From Chryseobacterium camelliae (lineage in GTDB: Bacteria; Bacteroidota; Bacteroidia; Flavobacteriales; Weeksellaceae): 64,000 nt of DNA. The position numbers were made by a program, and so were the translations under genes. The notes below the pieces were generated by a model. The model saw only the letters and a program-made list of their open reading frames with translations. It did not search any database and was not told where the DNA came from. Shown here in pieces: positions 52,373-61,801 of the stretch. Numbering within the stretch: the first letter of the stretch is position 1; each line of letters starts with the position of its first letter. The stretch spans positions 186,001 to 250,000 of the forward strand of contig NZ_CP115859.1 in the NCBI RefSeq assembly GCF_027920545.1, written 5' to 3'.

Positions 52373-53200
52373 TTAGAAAAATTCGATGTAAATATTCTCG
52401 CCTACATTCATCCCAAACAGGCTTTTTGCTCCGTTTTTTTTGCTTCCTTTATAGATCGTTAGTTCCAAAAGCTGACTGTCATTGAAGATGGCTGCCGACT
52501 GACCGTGGAATTCAGTTTCTCGATCCCAATCCGAAACCACTTCTGTATGGCTTGAAAAAACTTTTGAAAGGGCTAAGTTCCTGAACCTGATCGTAAAGTT
52601 TTCGTAACCGTTCCCAATGGTCTCAAAAAAATCTTTACTGATATTTGAAATGATATTTCCGAAATTATCAATGTAAGTTACTTCCCCGATAATCATTTTT
52701 TCAGATTCATTATACACCGGTTTCGGGAATAAAAGCTGTTTGGCGGAATCAATTTTTCGTCCGATAACTCCCGGAAGTCCTCCATTGGCTAAATGTACAG
52801 CTGCCGGAACAAAAATATCGGTTGATGTGAAATTAACGATGTCATCGAATCTATTGTTCAGCGTAATTTCAAAAATAGCTTCAGGTTTAATGTCAAAAAA
52901 TATTAAACTTAAAAGTCCGTTATCGGCTGCAATGAAGTAGTGACCGTCTGCTTTGTATAAAATATTTTTTCTCGATTTGTGCTGAAAGCTGTCGACCGAA
53001 ATAATATGAATACTGCCTTTCGGAAAATGTTTGTAAGCGTTTCTTACAATATATGAAGTCTGTATAAGGTTGAATGCCTGAATATCGTGGGTGATATCAA
53101 CAATATTAACCTTCTGATTCAGAGAAAGAATGCTGCCTTTCACAGCGGCCACTCTGTAATCCAAATTTCCGAAATCTGAAGTAAGGGTAATAATTGACAT
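52373..53200 (-). CDS. SAM hydroxide adenosyltransferase family protein (DUF62)
   Basis: The 275-residue protein starts IITLTSDFGNLDYRVAAVKGSILS and continues with NIVDITHDIQAFNLIQTSYIVRNAYKHFPKGSIHIISVDS and YFIAADNGLLSLIF, the pattern of the DUF62 / SAM hydrolase and fluorinase fold. Members hydrolyse AdoMet to adenosine and methionine. The halide-binding Ser of fluorinases is not visible, so hydrolysis is more probable. It is divergent from phoH, with a -7 box (TAAATTTG) in the 131-base gap. Confidence 0.9.
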   Translation of the reverse strand: MSIITLTSDFGNLDYRVAAVKGSILSLNQKVNIVDITHDIQAFNLIQTSYIVRNAYKHFPKGSIHIISVDSFQHKSRKNILYKADGHYFIAADNGLLSLIFFDIKPEAIFEITLNNRFDDIVNFTSTDIFVPAAVHLANGGLPGVIGRKIDSAKQLLFPKPVYNESEKMIIGEVTYIDNFGNIISNISKDFFETIGNGYENFTIRFRNLALSKVFSSHTEVVSDWDRETEFHGQSAAIFNDSQLLELTIYKGSKKNGAKSLFGMNVGENIYIEFF

Positions 53201-53331
53201 TAATTGTTTGTAGAATAATAGAATTGCAAATTTATCTAAAATAAAAAGAAAGCCCGAAATATTCTAGGAAAGAATTTGATATAAATTTCAAAAAAAGCTT
53301 TACATTTAAAATCTAAAAATAAAAATACTGC

Positions 53332-54288
53332 ATGTTTGAATTGACATATGATTTGGAAGATATCGACATGAAAATCTTCTATGGGGTTAATAACCAATTT
53401 TTCAATTTAATAAAATCAAGCTTTCCGACTCTGAAAATTACAGGAAGAGATCATTTCATCTTTGCAATGGGAAATCAGGAAGCTTTGGATATATTTAAGC
53501 AGAAACTTGATGATATTGTCGGATTTATTTCGAAAAATAATTCTATCGAGCTTAAAGACGTTGAAAATATCCTCAATTTAAAAGACGAGAACGAAAAGCA
53601 GCTTGTTTTCGATCAGGATATCATTGTAAAAGGGGTAAACGGTAAAGTCATAAAGGCTAAAACAACCAATCTTAAAAAACTGGTAAAAGAAACGGAGAAA
53701 AAAGATATGGTTTTTGCGATCGGACCTGCAGGAACAGGGAAGACCTATACCAGTGTGGCTTTGGCGGCAAGAGCACTTAGAGATAAAACCGTAAAAAGAA
53801 TTGTTCTGACACGACCTGCTGTAGAAGCGGGGGAGAGTTTAGGCTTTTTGCCGGGAGATCTTAAAGAAAAGCTGGATCCTTATTTACAGCCACTTTATGA
53901 TGCGCTCAGAGATATGATTCCTCATGAGAAACTGGAAGGTTTTATGGAAAAGAAAGTCATTGAGGTTGCTCCGTTAGCTTTTATGAGGGGGAGAACCTTG
54001 GATGATGCTTTTGTAATTCTTGATGAAGCACAAAATACGACACACTCTCAAATGAAAATGTTTTTAACCAGAATGGGGATGAATGCCAAATTTATTATTA
54101 CGGGAGATCCAAGCCAGGTCGACTTGCCGCCAAAACAGCAATCCGGATTGAAAGAAGCTATGAGAATCCTTAAAGATGTAAAAGAAATAGGATTTGTTCA
54201 CTTAACGGAGGAAGATGTGGTGAGACATCCTGTTGTTAAGAAAATTATTTTAGCATATAACGAAGAAGAAAAGAGACAGAGAGACTAG
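53332..54288 (+). CDS. PhoH family ATPase
   Basis: The 318-residue protein has an N-terminal KH-like part (about 1-110) and then the PhoH domain: Walker [43 protein letters not shown] as Walker B, and [11 protein letters not shown]. The family is linked to RNA processing and phosphate or stress response. Its function in this phylum is not established. It is divergent from the DUF62 gene. Confidence 0.93.
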   Translation: MFELTYDLEDIDMKIFYGVNNQFFNLIKSSFPTLKITGRDHFIFAMGNQEALDIFKQKLDDIVGFISKNNSIELKDVENILNLKDENEKQLVFDQDIIVKGVNGKVIKAKTTNLKKLVKETEKKDMVFAIGPAGTGKTYTSVALAARALRDKTVKRIVLTRPAVEAGESLGFLPGDLKEKLDPYLQPLYDALRDMIPHEKLEGFMEKKVIEVAPLAFMRGRTLDDAFVILDEAQNTTHSQMKMFLTRMGMNAKFIITGDPSQVDLPPKQQSGLKEAMRILKDVKEIGFVHLTEEDVVRHPVVKKIILAYNEEEKRQRD

Positions 54289-54374
54289 TTTTTTAATAAA
54301 TTTTAAAAATTCTTGTTAAATCAGCAAAAAGTGATATATTAGCTCGCTAATTTTTTAGAAAAAACAAATATATC

Positions 54375-55031
54375 ATGAAAAGACTTTTACTTATTGCAGC
54401 GGTTGCTGTCATGGGAGTTTCTTTGCAGGCACAAGAAACAAGATTTGGTGCTAAAGCCGGTTATTCATTCTCAACAATAAAAGTTGATGAAGCACAGGAT
54501 GATCTGGAAGCTAGAAGTACAGATCCTTCTCACACTTTTTACATTGGCGGGCTTGTTGAGCACAAATTTGGAGATAAATTCGGGATCCAAGGGGAATTAT
54601 TGTATTCGCCGCTAGGAGGTAAAGAAGATCGTAACGCAAGTGAAGATGATGTGTATTTTAGAGAAAAAACTAAAATCACTTTCGGAACTTTATTAATTCC
54701 TGTTTCTGCAAAATATTTTATTACAGAAAATTTATCGGTATCTCTTGGGGCTAGTTTTGGCGTTATTCTTTCTGCAAAACAAAAAACTGTTGTTGATGCA
54801 GGTATAGGTATTCCCGGTTTAGAATTGGAAGGAGATGATGATGTGGATATTAAAGATGATGTGAATACTTTAAATATCGCTCCATTCTTAGGTGCTGAGT
54901 TTGCATTAGAGAACGGATTGTTTTTTGACGCAAGATATAACTACGGAATTTCTGACCTTTCTAAAAGTGACGGTAAAGTTACAAACAGCTTTCTACAAGT
55001 TGGTGTAGGTTTCAAATTTGGAGGTAATTAA
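54375..55031 (+). CDS. Porin family outer-membrane beta-barrel protein 1 of 4
   Basis: A signal peptide ends at SLQAQ (residue 20). The mature 198-residue part is an eight-stranded barrel: RFGAKAGYSFSTI at the start and FLQVGVGFKFGGN at the end, with Gly and aromatic residues at alternate positions (PF13568-like). Acidic loops (EDRNASEDD, EGDDDVDIKDDV) may bind ions. It is the first of four such genes in a row, with terminators between the later ones. Substrate or role unknown. Confidence 0.85.
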   Translation: MKRLLLIAAVAVMGVSLQAQETRFGAKAGYSFSTIKVDEAQDDLEARSTDPSHTFYIGGLVEHKFGDKFGIQGELLYSPLGGKEDRNASEDDVYFREKTKITFGTLLIPVSAKYFITENLSVSLGASFGVILSAKQKTVVDAGIGIPGLELEGDDDVDIKDDVNTLNIAPFLGAEFALENGLFFDARYNYGISDLSKSDGKVTNSFLQVGVGFKFGGN

Positions 55032-55057
55032 GATTTTTTCTTTACCTATAAAAAATA

Positions 55058-55083
55058 AAGCAGGATTTTTTATCCTGTTTTTT
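55058..55083 (+). terminator. Terminator after barrel protein 1
   Basis: Short stem CAGGAT with ATCCTG, extended by A-T pairs, loop of five T, and a T tail. Confidence 0.65.
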
Positions 55084-55143
55084 CATGAACGGCATTTAGT
55101 TTGCTATACCTAATTTTTATAATAACATTTTAAATTTTAAACA

Positions 55144-55653
55144 ATGAAAAGATTATTATTACTAGGTGCTTTTGCGCTTTTTGGTGGTATTGCTCATGCT
55201 CAGGAAGGTTTTAAACTAGGAGGTCATATCGGGGCTCCGCTAGGTGATGCTGCAGATGCTGCAAGTGTTACAATAGGTATAGACGCTGCTTATATGTGGA
55301 ATATAACTAAGGGATTAGATATCGGGGTTACTACAGGGTATTCTCATTTTTTCGGGAAAGATCAGGTAGATGATTTCGGTTTTGTTCCTATTGCTGCATC
55401 AGGGAAATATAAATTTGATAAAATTCCACTTTTTGTAGGGCTGGATTTGGGAGCTGCTATTTCTACAAGAGATTATATCAATAGTGGTTTATATGTAGCG
55501 CCAAGAGTAGGATATCAAATGAAAAATGCTGAATTGTATTTAGGATTCCAGAATATCAGCAGCAGATATAAAGATCATGGCTATTATTGGTACAATGATG
55601 AAAGATTTAATTTTGGAGCCATTAATTTTGGTGTGAATTTCTTTCTGAAATAA
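55144..55653 (+). CDS. Outer-membrane beta-barrel protein 2 of 4
   Basis: A signal peptide ends at GIAHAQ (residue 20). The mature part of about 149 residues has GFKLGGHIGAPLGDA at its start and FGAINFGVNFFLK at its end, typical barrel strands. It is the smallest of the four neighbours. The signal peptide resembles those of barrels 3 and 4 (KRLLLLGAFALFGG). Confidence 0.85.
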   Translation: MKRLLLLGAFALFGGIAHAQEGFKLGGHIGAPLGDAADAASVTIGIDAAYMWNITKGLDIGVTTGYSHFFGKDQVDDFGFVPIAASGKYKFDKIPLFVGLDLGAAISTRDYINSGLYVAPRVGYQMKNAELYLGFQNISSRYKDHGYYWYNDERFNFGAINFGVNFFLK

Positions 55654-55677
55654 AAAAAATTAAGAAATCATTATAAT

Positions 55678-55707
55678 AAACTCCGGCTTTGATAAGCCGG
55701 AGTTTTT
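55678..55707 (+). terminator. Terminator after barrel protein 2
   Basis: Twelve-bp perfect stem AAACTCCGGCTT with AAGCCGGAGTTT, loop TGAT, then TT. Confidence 0.9.
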
Positions 55708-56059
55708 ATTTTTATATTATACGTATTTTAAGATATATATATTCTTTACTGAAAAGGATTGTTTTTTTTTAAATTAAGAAGTGATCTATGAATGTATTTA
55801 TATAATATTTTAAAGAAATTACGAGCAGATCAATTTTTTTATGCCCTTAAAATCAAGAAAAATAACTTTTTCCCTGTGTTGTTTGTTAAATTGTTGTTTT
55901 TTTATTCAAAATATTGTGAAAAAATCAAAAATGCTTATTGAATGGGATTTATTTTGGGAAAACGACAAATTTTAACAATGATATTAATCACATTAACAAA
56001 TTTTAATATTAGAACAGACCATTATACATTTGCAGTCAGAAAGTATTAAAATTATTAAA
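55708..56059 (+). other. 352-base gap before barrel protein 3
   Basis: AT-rich with no open frame. It ends in a -7 box TACATTTG (56025-56032) 27 bases before the next start codon, so barrel 3 probably has its own promoter. About 300 bases before it may carry regulation; I see no clear dyad. Confidence 0.5.
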
Positions 56060-56722
56060 ATGAAAAAATTATTATTAGCAAGTGCTATTGCACTTTTCGG
56101 TCTTTCTAATGCTCAGATTGCTAAAGGAACTGCTTATTTATCTGGTCAGGTAAACTACGCTCAAGAAGAAAACAACAACAACGATACTAAAGTAGAAAGC
56201 TTCAGAGTTATTCCAACTGCAGGTTTCTTTGTAAACACTAACCTGGCTGTAGGTTTAGGATTAGGATATGCAAACGATAAAATAACTACTACTACAACTT
56301 CAAACGTAGCTGGAGGAACTTTAACAGTTGAAAACAAAGGTACTCAATCTGCATTTGTTGTAGCTCCATTCGTAAGAAAATATTGGACTTTGGCTGATAA
56401 ATTATATATCTTCGGTCAATTAGAAGTTCCAATGGCGTTTGGTGAATATAAAGAAGAAGGAACTGAAACTTTCGTTGCAGGATCAACTACTACAGTTAAC
56501 TCTACTTCTGATAAAACTAAATTTACATCTATCGGTGTAAACGTTAAGCCAGGTTTAGATTATTTCTTGAACAAAAACTGGTCTATCGAAGCTACTATCG
56601 GTGAGTTTGGATACAACACTTACAAAGAAGATGTAGACGGAGCTAAGAGCATCAATAACTACAAGTTCGGATTGAATTTATCTTCTGTAACTTTCGGAGT
56701 TAAATATGTTTTCGCTAAGTAA
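56060..56722 (+). CDS. Outer-membrane beta-barrel protein 3 of 4
   Basis: The 220-residue product has a signal peptide KKLLLASAIALFGLSNAQ. The barrel begins GTAYLSGQVNY and ends SVTFGVKYVFAK. The start was placed at this ATG and not at the in-frame upstream one because it opens the signal peptide. It shares its signal peptide with barrel 4 both in protein and, in large part, in codons, so these are recent paralogs. Confidence 0.85.
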   Translation: MKKLLLASAIALFGLSNAQIAKGTAYLSGQVNYAQEENNNNDTKVESFRVIPTAGFFVNTNLAVGLGLGYANDKITTTTTSNVAGGTLTVENKGTQSAFVVAPFVRKYWTLADKLYIFGQLEVPMAFGEYKEEGTETFVAGSTTTVNSTSDKTKFTSIGVNVKPGLDYFLNKNWSIEATIGEFGYNTYKEDVDGAKSINNYKFGLNLSSVTFGVKYVFAK

Positions 56723-56746
56723 TTTAAGCTAAAAGCATTAAAAAAT

Positions 56747-56775
56747 AAAAGCCCTAAGTTTTCTTAGGGCTTTTT
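56747..56775 (+). terminator. Terminator after barrel protein 3
   Basis: Stem AAAAGCCCTAAG with CTTAGGGCTTTT, loop TTTT, T tail. Confidence 0.9.
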
Positions 56776-56815
56776 CTACATATGAACAAATTAAACTTTT
56801 AATTCAATAAAAATC

Positions 56816-57466
56816 ATGAAAAAATTATTACTAGCGGGTGCTGTTGCACTTTTTGGTTTATCAAATGCTCAAATGACTAAAGGGGATTGGGTAATCAGTG
56901 GAAATACAGGTCTTGGATTTAACACCCAAAGTTCTACGGTTAAAGCAAATGGAGAGTCTGAAGATCTTCCTAAAACTTCTCAGTTTTCTATCACACCATC
57001 CGTAGGATATTTTGTAATGGATGGATTAGCCGTAGGAATTGATTTAGGATTTGATAACCAAACAACTAAATTTGACGGAGATAAGGTAACTTTTACCAAA
57101 ATTTCTGTAATGCCAACTGCAACTTACTATTTCAACACAGATAGTAAATTTTTCCCATTCGTAGGGGCTGGTATTGGTTATGCATCAGCTAAAACAAAGT
57201 ATAGTTTCTCTAATTCAATCGGAGATCCATTGCTTCTTTCCGCTGTAGATACTACGGAAGATGGTTTAACCTGGAAAGCTAAGGCTGGGGTTACTTATAT
57301 GGCTACTCAGTCTTTAGGTATTAACCTTGGTGTTGGATTTGATCAGTTCAATACAAAAAATACGAATTACAACAATACTGAAGTTAAAACGACGAGAAAT
57401 AATTTCGGTGTAAATGTAGGTTTCTCTTACTTCATTAAGGCTAAGGCTCAGAAATCTGATAAATAA
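56816..57466 (+). CDS. Outer-membrane beta-barrel protein 4 of 4
   Basis: The 216-residue product has the signal peptide KKLLLAGAVALFGLSNAQ, then strands such as GDWVISGNTGLGF, FSITPSVGYFVMDGLAVGIDLGF and NNFGVNVGFSYF. It is a paralog of barrel 3, with which it shares both the signal peptide and the first strand pattern. Its end is marked by a long terminator shared with the TM2 gene. Confidence 0.85.
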   Translation: MKKLLLAGAVALFGLSNAQMTKGDWVISGNTGLGFNTQSSTVKANGESEDLPKTSQFSITPSVGYFVMDGLAVGIDLGFDNQTTKFDGDKVTFTKISVMPTATYYFNTDSKFFPFVGAGIGYASAKTKYSFSNSIGDPLLLSAVDTTEDGLTWKAKAGVTYMATQSLGINLGVGFDQFNTKNTNYNNTEVKTTRNNFGVNVGFSYFIKAKAQKSDK

Positions 57467-57488
57467 TCTAATTATTTTAAGATAAAAA

Positions 57489-57527
57489 ACAAAGAACCCG
57501 ACTCAATTTTGAGTCGGGTTCTTTTAT
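57489..57527. terminator. Bidirectional terminator between barrel 4 and TM2 genes
   Basis: Fourteen-bp stem AAAGAACCCGACTC with GAGTCGGGTTCTTT, then T on the plus strand and A/T on the other. Confidence 0.9.
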
Positions 57528-57548
57528 TAAAGGTTGATTTTTAATTTT

Positions 57549-57812
57549 TTAAAACCATTCTTTCTGATTCTGAACATATGTTCTGTCAAATTCCTCATCA
57601 GATTTTGTTAAATAGATGATTCCTTCGATTAAACCTACAATTCCTACAACCCCACATGTTACTAAACCAAGAACGAGTTGAATAATTCCCGCTTTTGTAT
57701 AGCCAAGATAGAACTTATGAATTGCAAAAGTTCCTAGTAAAATTCCTAAGATACCGGCAACAACTTTTTTTTCAGACTTGTAAGGTGGGTTATAATTTCC
57801 CTGTGTTTCCAT
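57549..57812 (-). CDS. TM2 domain-containing protein
   Basis: The 87-residue protein has two hydrophobic helices with the TM2 motif: KVVAGILGILLGTFAIHKFYLGYTKAGIIQLVLGLVTCG and IVGLIEGIIYLTKSDEEF. The family is broad; its role in bacteria is not known. It starts 51 bases after the ffh stop, on the same strand. Confidence 0.88.
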   Translation of the reverse strand: METQGNYNPPYKSEKKVVAGILGILLGTFAIHKFYLGYTKAGIIQLVLGLVTCGVVGIVGLIEGIIYLTKSDEEFDRTYVQNQKEWF

Positions 57813-57862
57813 AATAATATATTTAAATGATTGTTTTTGGTGTGTTGGTGTATGATTGTTTA

Positions 57863-59224
57863 TTATTTTCCAAACATTCCGCCCATTCCCGGCATATTTG
57901 GCATTTTGCTCATCATCTGCATCATTTGCTTTCCTTGAGGTCCCTGCATCATTTTCATCATTTTACCCATTTGGTCGAATTGCTTCATCAACTGGTTTAC
58001 ATCTTCAATTTTTCTTCCGGCACCTCTGGCAATTCTGTTTTTTCTCTGCGTATTGATGATAGACGGTCTTCTTCTTTCTTCAGGAGTCATAGAGTAGATG
58101 ATTGCTTCAATATGTTTGAATGCATCGTCGCTGATTTCTACGTCTTTGATCGCTTTTCCAACTCCCGGAATCATGCCCATCAAATCCTTCATATTACCCA
58201 TTTTCTTGATCTGATTGATTTGTTTCAGGAAATCATCAAAACCAAATTCGTTTTTAGCAATTTTTTTGTGAAGTTTTTTTGCTTCTTCTTCATCAAATTG
58301 CTCCTGAGCTCTTTCTACTAAGGAAACAACGTCTCCCATTCCCAGGATTCTGTCTGCCATTCTTTCCGGGTAGAAAAGATCTAAAGCTTCCATTTTCTCA
58401 CCTGTAGAGATGAACTTGATTGGTTTTTCAACTACCGAACGAATCGTTAAAGCAGCCCCACCTCGAGTATCACCGTCTAATTTCGTTAAAACAACTCCGT
58501 CAAAGTTCAACGCATCGTTGAAAGCTTTTGCCGTATTTACAGCATCCTGACCCGTCATTGAGTCAACAACGAATAAAGTTTCGTTTGGTTGAATAGTAGA
58601 GTGAACCGTTTTGATTTCGTTCATCATCTGCTCGTCAATTGCCAGACGACCTGCTGTATCCACAATGACGATATCGTGACCGTTAGATTTAGCAAAATTA
58701 ATGGCATTCTGAGAGATGCTTGAAGGATCCATAGAACCTTCTTCAGTAAAAACAGGAACCCCGATCTGCCCGCCCAACACTTTCAGCTGGTCGATTGCAG
58801 CAGGACGATACACGTCACAAGCTACCAAAAGAGGTTTTTTATTCTTTTTTGTTTTTAAATAATTAGCTAATTTTCCTGAGAAAGTTGTCTTACCAGAACC
58901 CTGAAGACCTGCAATCAGAATTACAGACGGTTTTCCGGAAAGGTTGATTCCTTCCTGAGAGCCTCCCATTAAATCTACTAATTCGTCGTGAACGATTTTT
59001 GTCATCAACTGTCCCGGAGTAAGCGAAGTAAGAACATCCTGTCCTAAAGCTTTATCCTGAACTCTTTTAGTAAGATCTTTAGCAACTTTATAATTAACAT
59101 CGGCGTCTACCAATGCTCTACGAATCTCTTTTACGGTTTCCGCGACATTGATTTCCGTGATCTTTCCACGTCCTGAAATGTTATGAAGCGCTTTGTCTAA
59201 TTTATCCTGTAAACTATTAAACAT
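57863..59224 (-). CDS. ffh: Signal recognition particle protein Ffh
   Basis: The 453-residue GTPase has the N-domain, then G1 (LQGSGKTTFSGKLA), DTAGRLAID and TKLDGDTRGGAAL, and the M-domain. It ends in a very Met-rich stretch (MGKMMKMMQ, MMQMMSKMPNMPGMGG) that binds the signal peptide and SRP RNA. It targets membrane and exported proteins. The 4.5S RNA gene is not seen nearby. A TATTTTTG box lies just upstream. Confidence 0.97.
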   Translation of the reverse strand: MFNSLQDKLDKALHNISGRGKITEINVAETVKEIRRALVDADVNYKVAKDLTKRVQDKALGQDVLTSLTPGQLMTKIVHDELVDLMGGSQEGINLSGKPSVILIAGLQGSGKTTFSGKLANYLKTKKNKKPLLVACDVYRPAAIDQLKVLGGQIGVPVFTEEGSMDPSSISQNAINFAKSNGHDIVIVDTAGRLAIDEQMMNEIKTVHSTIQPNETLFVVDSMTGQDAVNTAKAFNDALNFDGVVLTKLDGDTRGGAALTIRSVVEKPIKFISTGEKMEALDLFYPERMADRILGMGDVVSLVERAQEQFDEEEAKKLHKKIAKNEFGFDDFLKQINQIKKMGNMKDLMGMIPGVGKAIKDVEISDDAFKHIEAIIYSMTPEERRRPSIINTQRKNRIARGAGRKIEDVNQLMKQFDQMGKMMKMMQGPQGKQMMQMMSKMPNMPGMGGMFGK

Positions 59225-59385
59225 ATGTATTGTAAATTATAGGTTTGCAAAAATAAGGATTTTTTTAGGATATCAAACCGGTAAAATACGTAATATTATA
59301 TATGATATGAAATATTGTTTTAGTTTAAATATAATTGAAAGGGATGATATAAATCAAATCATGGGAAAATCCGATAGAAAAAGTC

Positions 59386-59393
59386 TATTTTTG
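59386..59393 (+). promoter_or_regulatory. TAnnTTTG -7 box before the atp operon
   Basis: TATTTTTG, 51 bases before the small membrane protein that opens the atp gene cluster. The -33 element is not clear. Confidence 0.4.
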
Positions 59394-59444
59394 TGATCAA
59401 TTAAAATTTGCCTAATTAATGTTAGGCAGAAAATAAATTTTAAA

Positions 59445-59822
59445 ATGAAAGCGAATCCGAATATTCTCGTTACGATATTATTTTTTTTAACATTCCTGAT
59501 TCATTTCTCCTTGTGGAAATTCGTGTTTCATCTGGATGAAATCGTAATCGTGAAATTTTATTTATTCCTGAGTGTGATGTTCATGATGATGATTACTCTG
59601 ATTGTTTTAATTAATAGGGTAGTTCCCGAGTTTTTAGGATTGTCTGTAATCGGTTTGATTCTTTTAAAATTCGGTTTAATGTATTTAATTAGAAAGAAAT
59701 TGAACTTTGAGATGATTCCAGGCTATAAATTTCATTTTATAATTCCCTATTTTATCCTGACAACGCTGCTTACCTACTATGCAATCAAGCTCATCAATCA
59801 TGATAAAAAACAGGAAAATTAA
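59445..59822 (+). CDS. Small membrane protein preceding the ATP synthase genes
   Basis: The 125-residue protein has four predicted hydrophobic helices (ILVTILFFLTFLIHFSLWKFVF, FYLFLSVMFMMMITLIVLI, EFLGLSVIGLILLKFGLMYL and FIIPYFILTTLLTYYAIK). It lies 53 bases before atpB in the same direction. Its size and place are those of AtpI/Atp1-like assembly helpers, or of the DUF6168 family; no motif fixes this. Confidence 0.7.
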   Translation: MKANPNILVTILFFLTFLIHFSLWKFVFHLDEIVIVKFYLFLSVMFMMMITLIVLINRVVPEFLGLSVIGLILLKFGLMYLIRKKLNFEMIPGYKFHFIIPYFILTTLLTYYAIKLINHDKKQEN

Positions 59823-59875
59823 TTATTGAAACTAGAAAAATTATTATATTTTTGCACAACGAAAAAAACCTATCA

Positions 59876-60976
59876 ATGTTTAAGAAATTCGCAGTTTTAT
59901 TCTACAGTATTTTTGTATTAAACTTAATGTCTGCACAGCACGGCGAGGCTACTGCTGAGGCGGGGTCTGCTACTACAGAGCTTTCAGAGAAAGACAAAGT
60001 AAGTAAAGAAAACAAAGAGTTCATCGATCATCACTTGTTGGATGCGCATGACTTTACATTGATGGTGGATAAAGAAGGTCATCATATCGGTTTTCCTCTT
60101 CCTGTAATTTTTTATGACAACGGGATTCACGCTTTCATGAGCAATAAAGAAGGTTTCATGCACGGGGAGCCAACTGAGGTTGACGGATCTTTCTACAAAT
60201 TGCACCACGAAAAAATTTATAAGACTGATGCAGCTGGAAATTTAGCAGAAGATAAAGAAGGTCACGTTACTTCAGAAAAAGTTTTAGACTTATCAATTAC
60301 GAAGAGTGTACTTGTTATCATATTGACATCAATCTTTATGTTTGTATTGTTCACAGGAATGGCTAAGTCTTATAAAAAATCTTCAGTTCCTACTGGTGCA
60401 GCAAGATTTTTAGAGCCTTTAGTGATTTTCGTGAGAGATGAAATCGCTATTCCAAACATCGGACATAAATATAAGAGATTCATCAGTTATCTTTTAACGG
60501 TATTCTTCTTTATCTTGTTCTTGAACGTATTAGGATTAATGCCTTTCGGAATCAATGTTACAGGTAATATTACAATGACATTCTTCTTGGCAATCCTTAC
60601 TTATTTAATTACTACATTCTCTGCAAACAAAGATTACTGGAAACATATTTTCTGGATGCCGGGAGTACCTGTACCCATGAAGCTGATCATGTTGCCAATC
60701 GAATTATTAGGAACAATCACTAAGCCTTTCGCATTGATGATCCGTCTTTTTGCAAACATGACTGCAGGACACATCGTAGTAATGAGTTTGATCGGATTGA
60801 TCTATGTATTTAAGAATGTTATTGCAGGTGTTGCATTCCCGTTCTTAACATTAGTAATCTATTTATTGGAAGTATTGGTTGCATTCTTACAGGCTTATAT
60901 CTTTACGATGTTATCAGCTTTGTTCATCGGAATGGCAGTACAGGAGCATGAGCATGAACACCATGCAGCTCACTAA
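59876..60976 (+). CDS. atpB: F0F1 ATP synthase subunit a
   Basis: The 366-residue product is longer than the usual 270. It starts with a signal peptide-like segment ending LMSAQ near residue 20, then about 130 periplasmic residues rich in His and acidic residues, then the five to six helices of subunit a. The essential Arg lies in the segment ALMIRLFANMTAGH. A His-rich tail (QEHEHEHHAAH) ends the protein. It forms the proton half-channels facing the c-ring. The start is the ATG before FKKFAVLF; an upstream TTG is unlikely. Confidence 0.93.
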   Translation: MFKKFAVLFYSIFVLNLMSAQHGEATAEAGSATTELSEKDKVSKENKEFIDHHLLDAHDFTLMVDKEGHHIGFPLPVIFYDNGIHAFMSNKEGFMHGEPTEVDGSFYKLHHEKIYKTDAAGNLAEDKEGHVTSEKVLDLSITKSVLVIILTSIFMFVLFTGMAKSYKKSSVPTGAARFLEPLVIFVRDEIAIPNIGHKYKRFISYLLTVFFFILFLNVLGLMPFGINVTGNITMTFFLAILTYLITTFSANKDYWKHIFWMPGVPVPMKLIMLPIELLGTITKPFALMIRLFANMTAGHIVVMSLIGLIYVFKNVIAGVAFPFLTLVIYLLEVLVAFLQAYIFTMLSALFIGMAVQEHEHEHHAAH

Positions 60977-61020
60977 TGAATTGAAATTAAACAGAAACAA
61001 ATTTTTTAAAATTATATATT

Positions 61021-61215
61021 ATGGAAATCCCTAAAATTGTAGGTGCTGGTATCGTAGTACTAGGTGTAGGTATCGGTCTTGGTAAAATCGGAGCTGCTGC
61101 TCTTGAAGCTATCGCTAGACAACCTGAACAATCTGGAAAAATCCAAACAGCTATGCTTATCGCTGCTGCCCTTGTAGAAGGTGTTGCGTTTGCTGCTCTA
61201 TTCGCAGTAAACTAA
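61021..61215 (+). CDS. atpE: F0F1 ATP synthase subunit c
   Basis: The 64-residue protein is a helical hairpin with the RQPE loop and the ion-binding Glu in AAALVEGVAF. The residue corresponding to the sodium-binding Gln of helix 1 is Leu (GVGIGLGK), and Glu is followed by Gly rather than Ser. Proton coupling is therefore more likely than sodium. It is short, without a signal. Confidence 0.95.
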   Translation: MEIPKIVGAGIVVLGVGIGLGKIGAAALEAIARQPEQSGKIQTAMLIAAALVEGVAFAALFAVN

Positions 61216-61301
61216 TTAAAACAAAAAATCACTATCTGTAACGGTTGGTTACAGGTAGTGGTTATTTAAGAAAAAGTAATAATTATTTATACATTTATAT
61301 A

Positions 61302-61799
61302 ATGGAATTAATTCATCAGTTTTCGTCAGGATTATTTATTATCCAGTCTGTTATTTTTCTAGCATTATTATTTTTGTTAGGTAAATTCGCTTGGAAACCT
61401 ATCTTAAAATCTATCAATGATAGAGAAACTTCTATTGTTGACGCTCTTAATCAAGCTAAATTGGCTAGAAAAGAGATGGAAACTTTAAAAGAGGATAACG
61501 AAAGAATCATTCGTGAAGCTAAAATCGAAAGAGATGCCATCCTTAAAGAAGCCAGAGATATTAAAGACAGAATCGTAGCAGAAGCTAAAGATGCTGCTAA
61601 AGCTGAAGGAGATAAATTGATTGAATCTGCTAAGCAGACGATCAACGCTGAAAAAAATGCTGCAATGGCAGATATCAAAACTCAAATTGGTACCATTTCT
61701 ATCAATATTGCAGAATCTATCCTTAAGCAGAAATTAGACAACAACGAAGCTCAGAATGAGTTGGTTCAGAATTATTTAAACAAATCAAATCTTAACTAA
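61302..61799 (+). CDS. atpF: F0F1 ATP synthase subunit b
   Basis: The 165-residue protein has one N-terminal hydrophobic helix (FIIQSVIFLALLFLLGKFAW) and then a long charged coiled coil (ARKEMETLKEDNERIIREAKIERDAILKEARDI) that links F0 to F1. I placed the start at the ATG before ELIHQFSSG, giving the normal length; the upstream in-frame codon lies in the gap to atpE. It ends 2 bases before atpH. Confidence 0.95.
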   Translation: MELIHQFSSGLFIIQSVIFLALLFLLGKFAWKPILKSINDRETSIVDALNQAKLARKEMETLKEDNERIIREAKIERDAILKEARDIKDRIVAEAKDAAKAEGDKLIESAKQTINAEKNAAMADIKTQIGTISINIAESILKQKLDNNEAQNELVQNYLNKSNLN

Positions 61800-61801
61800 G
61801 A

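Noticed and set aside
57827..58321. A 164-residue plus-strand frame opposite ffh
   Set aside because: It is His- and Ser-rich because it is antisense to the Met-rich M-domain of Ffh.
59193..59396. A 67-residue plus-strand frame overlapping the ffh start
   Set aside because: It overlaps the conserved N-terminus of Ffh in antisense and ends in an AT-rich gap; most likely chance.
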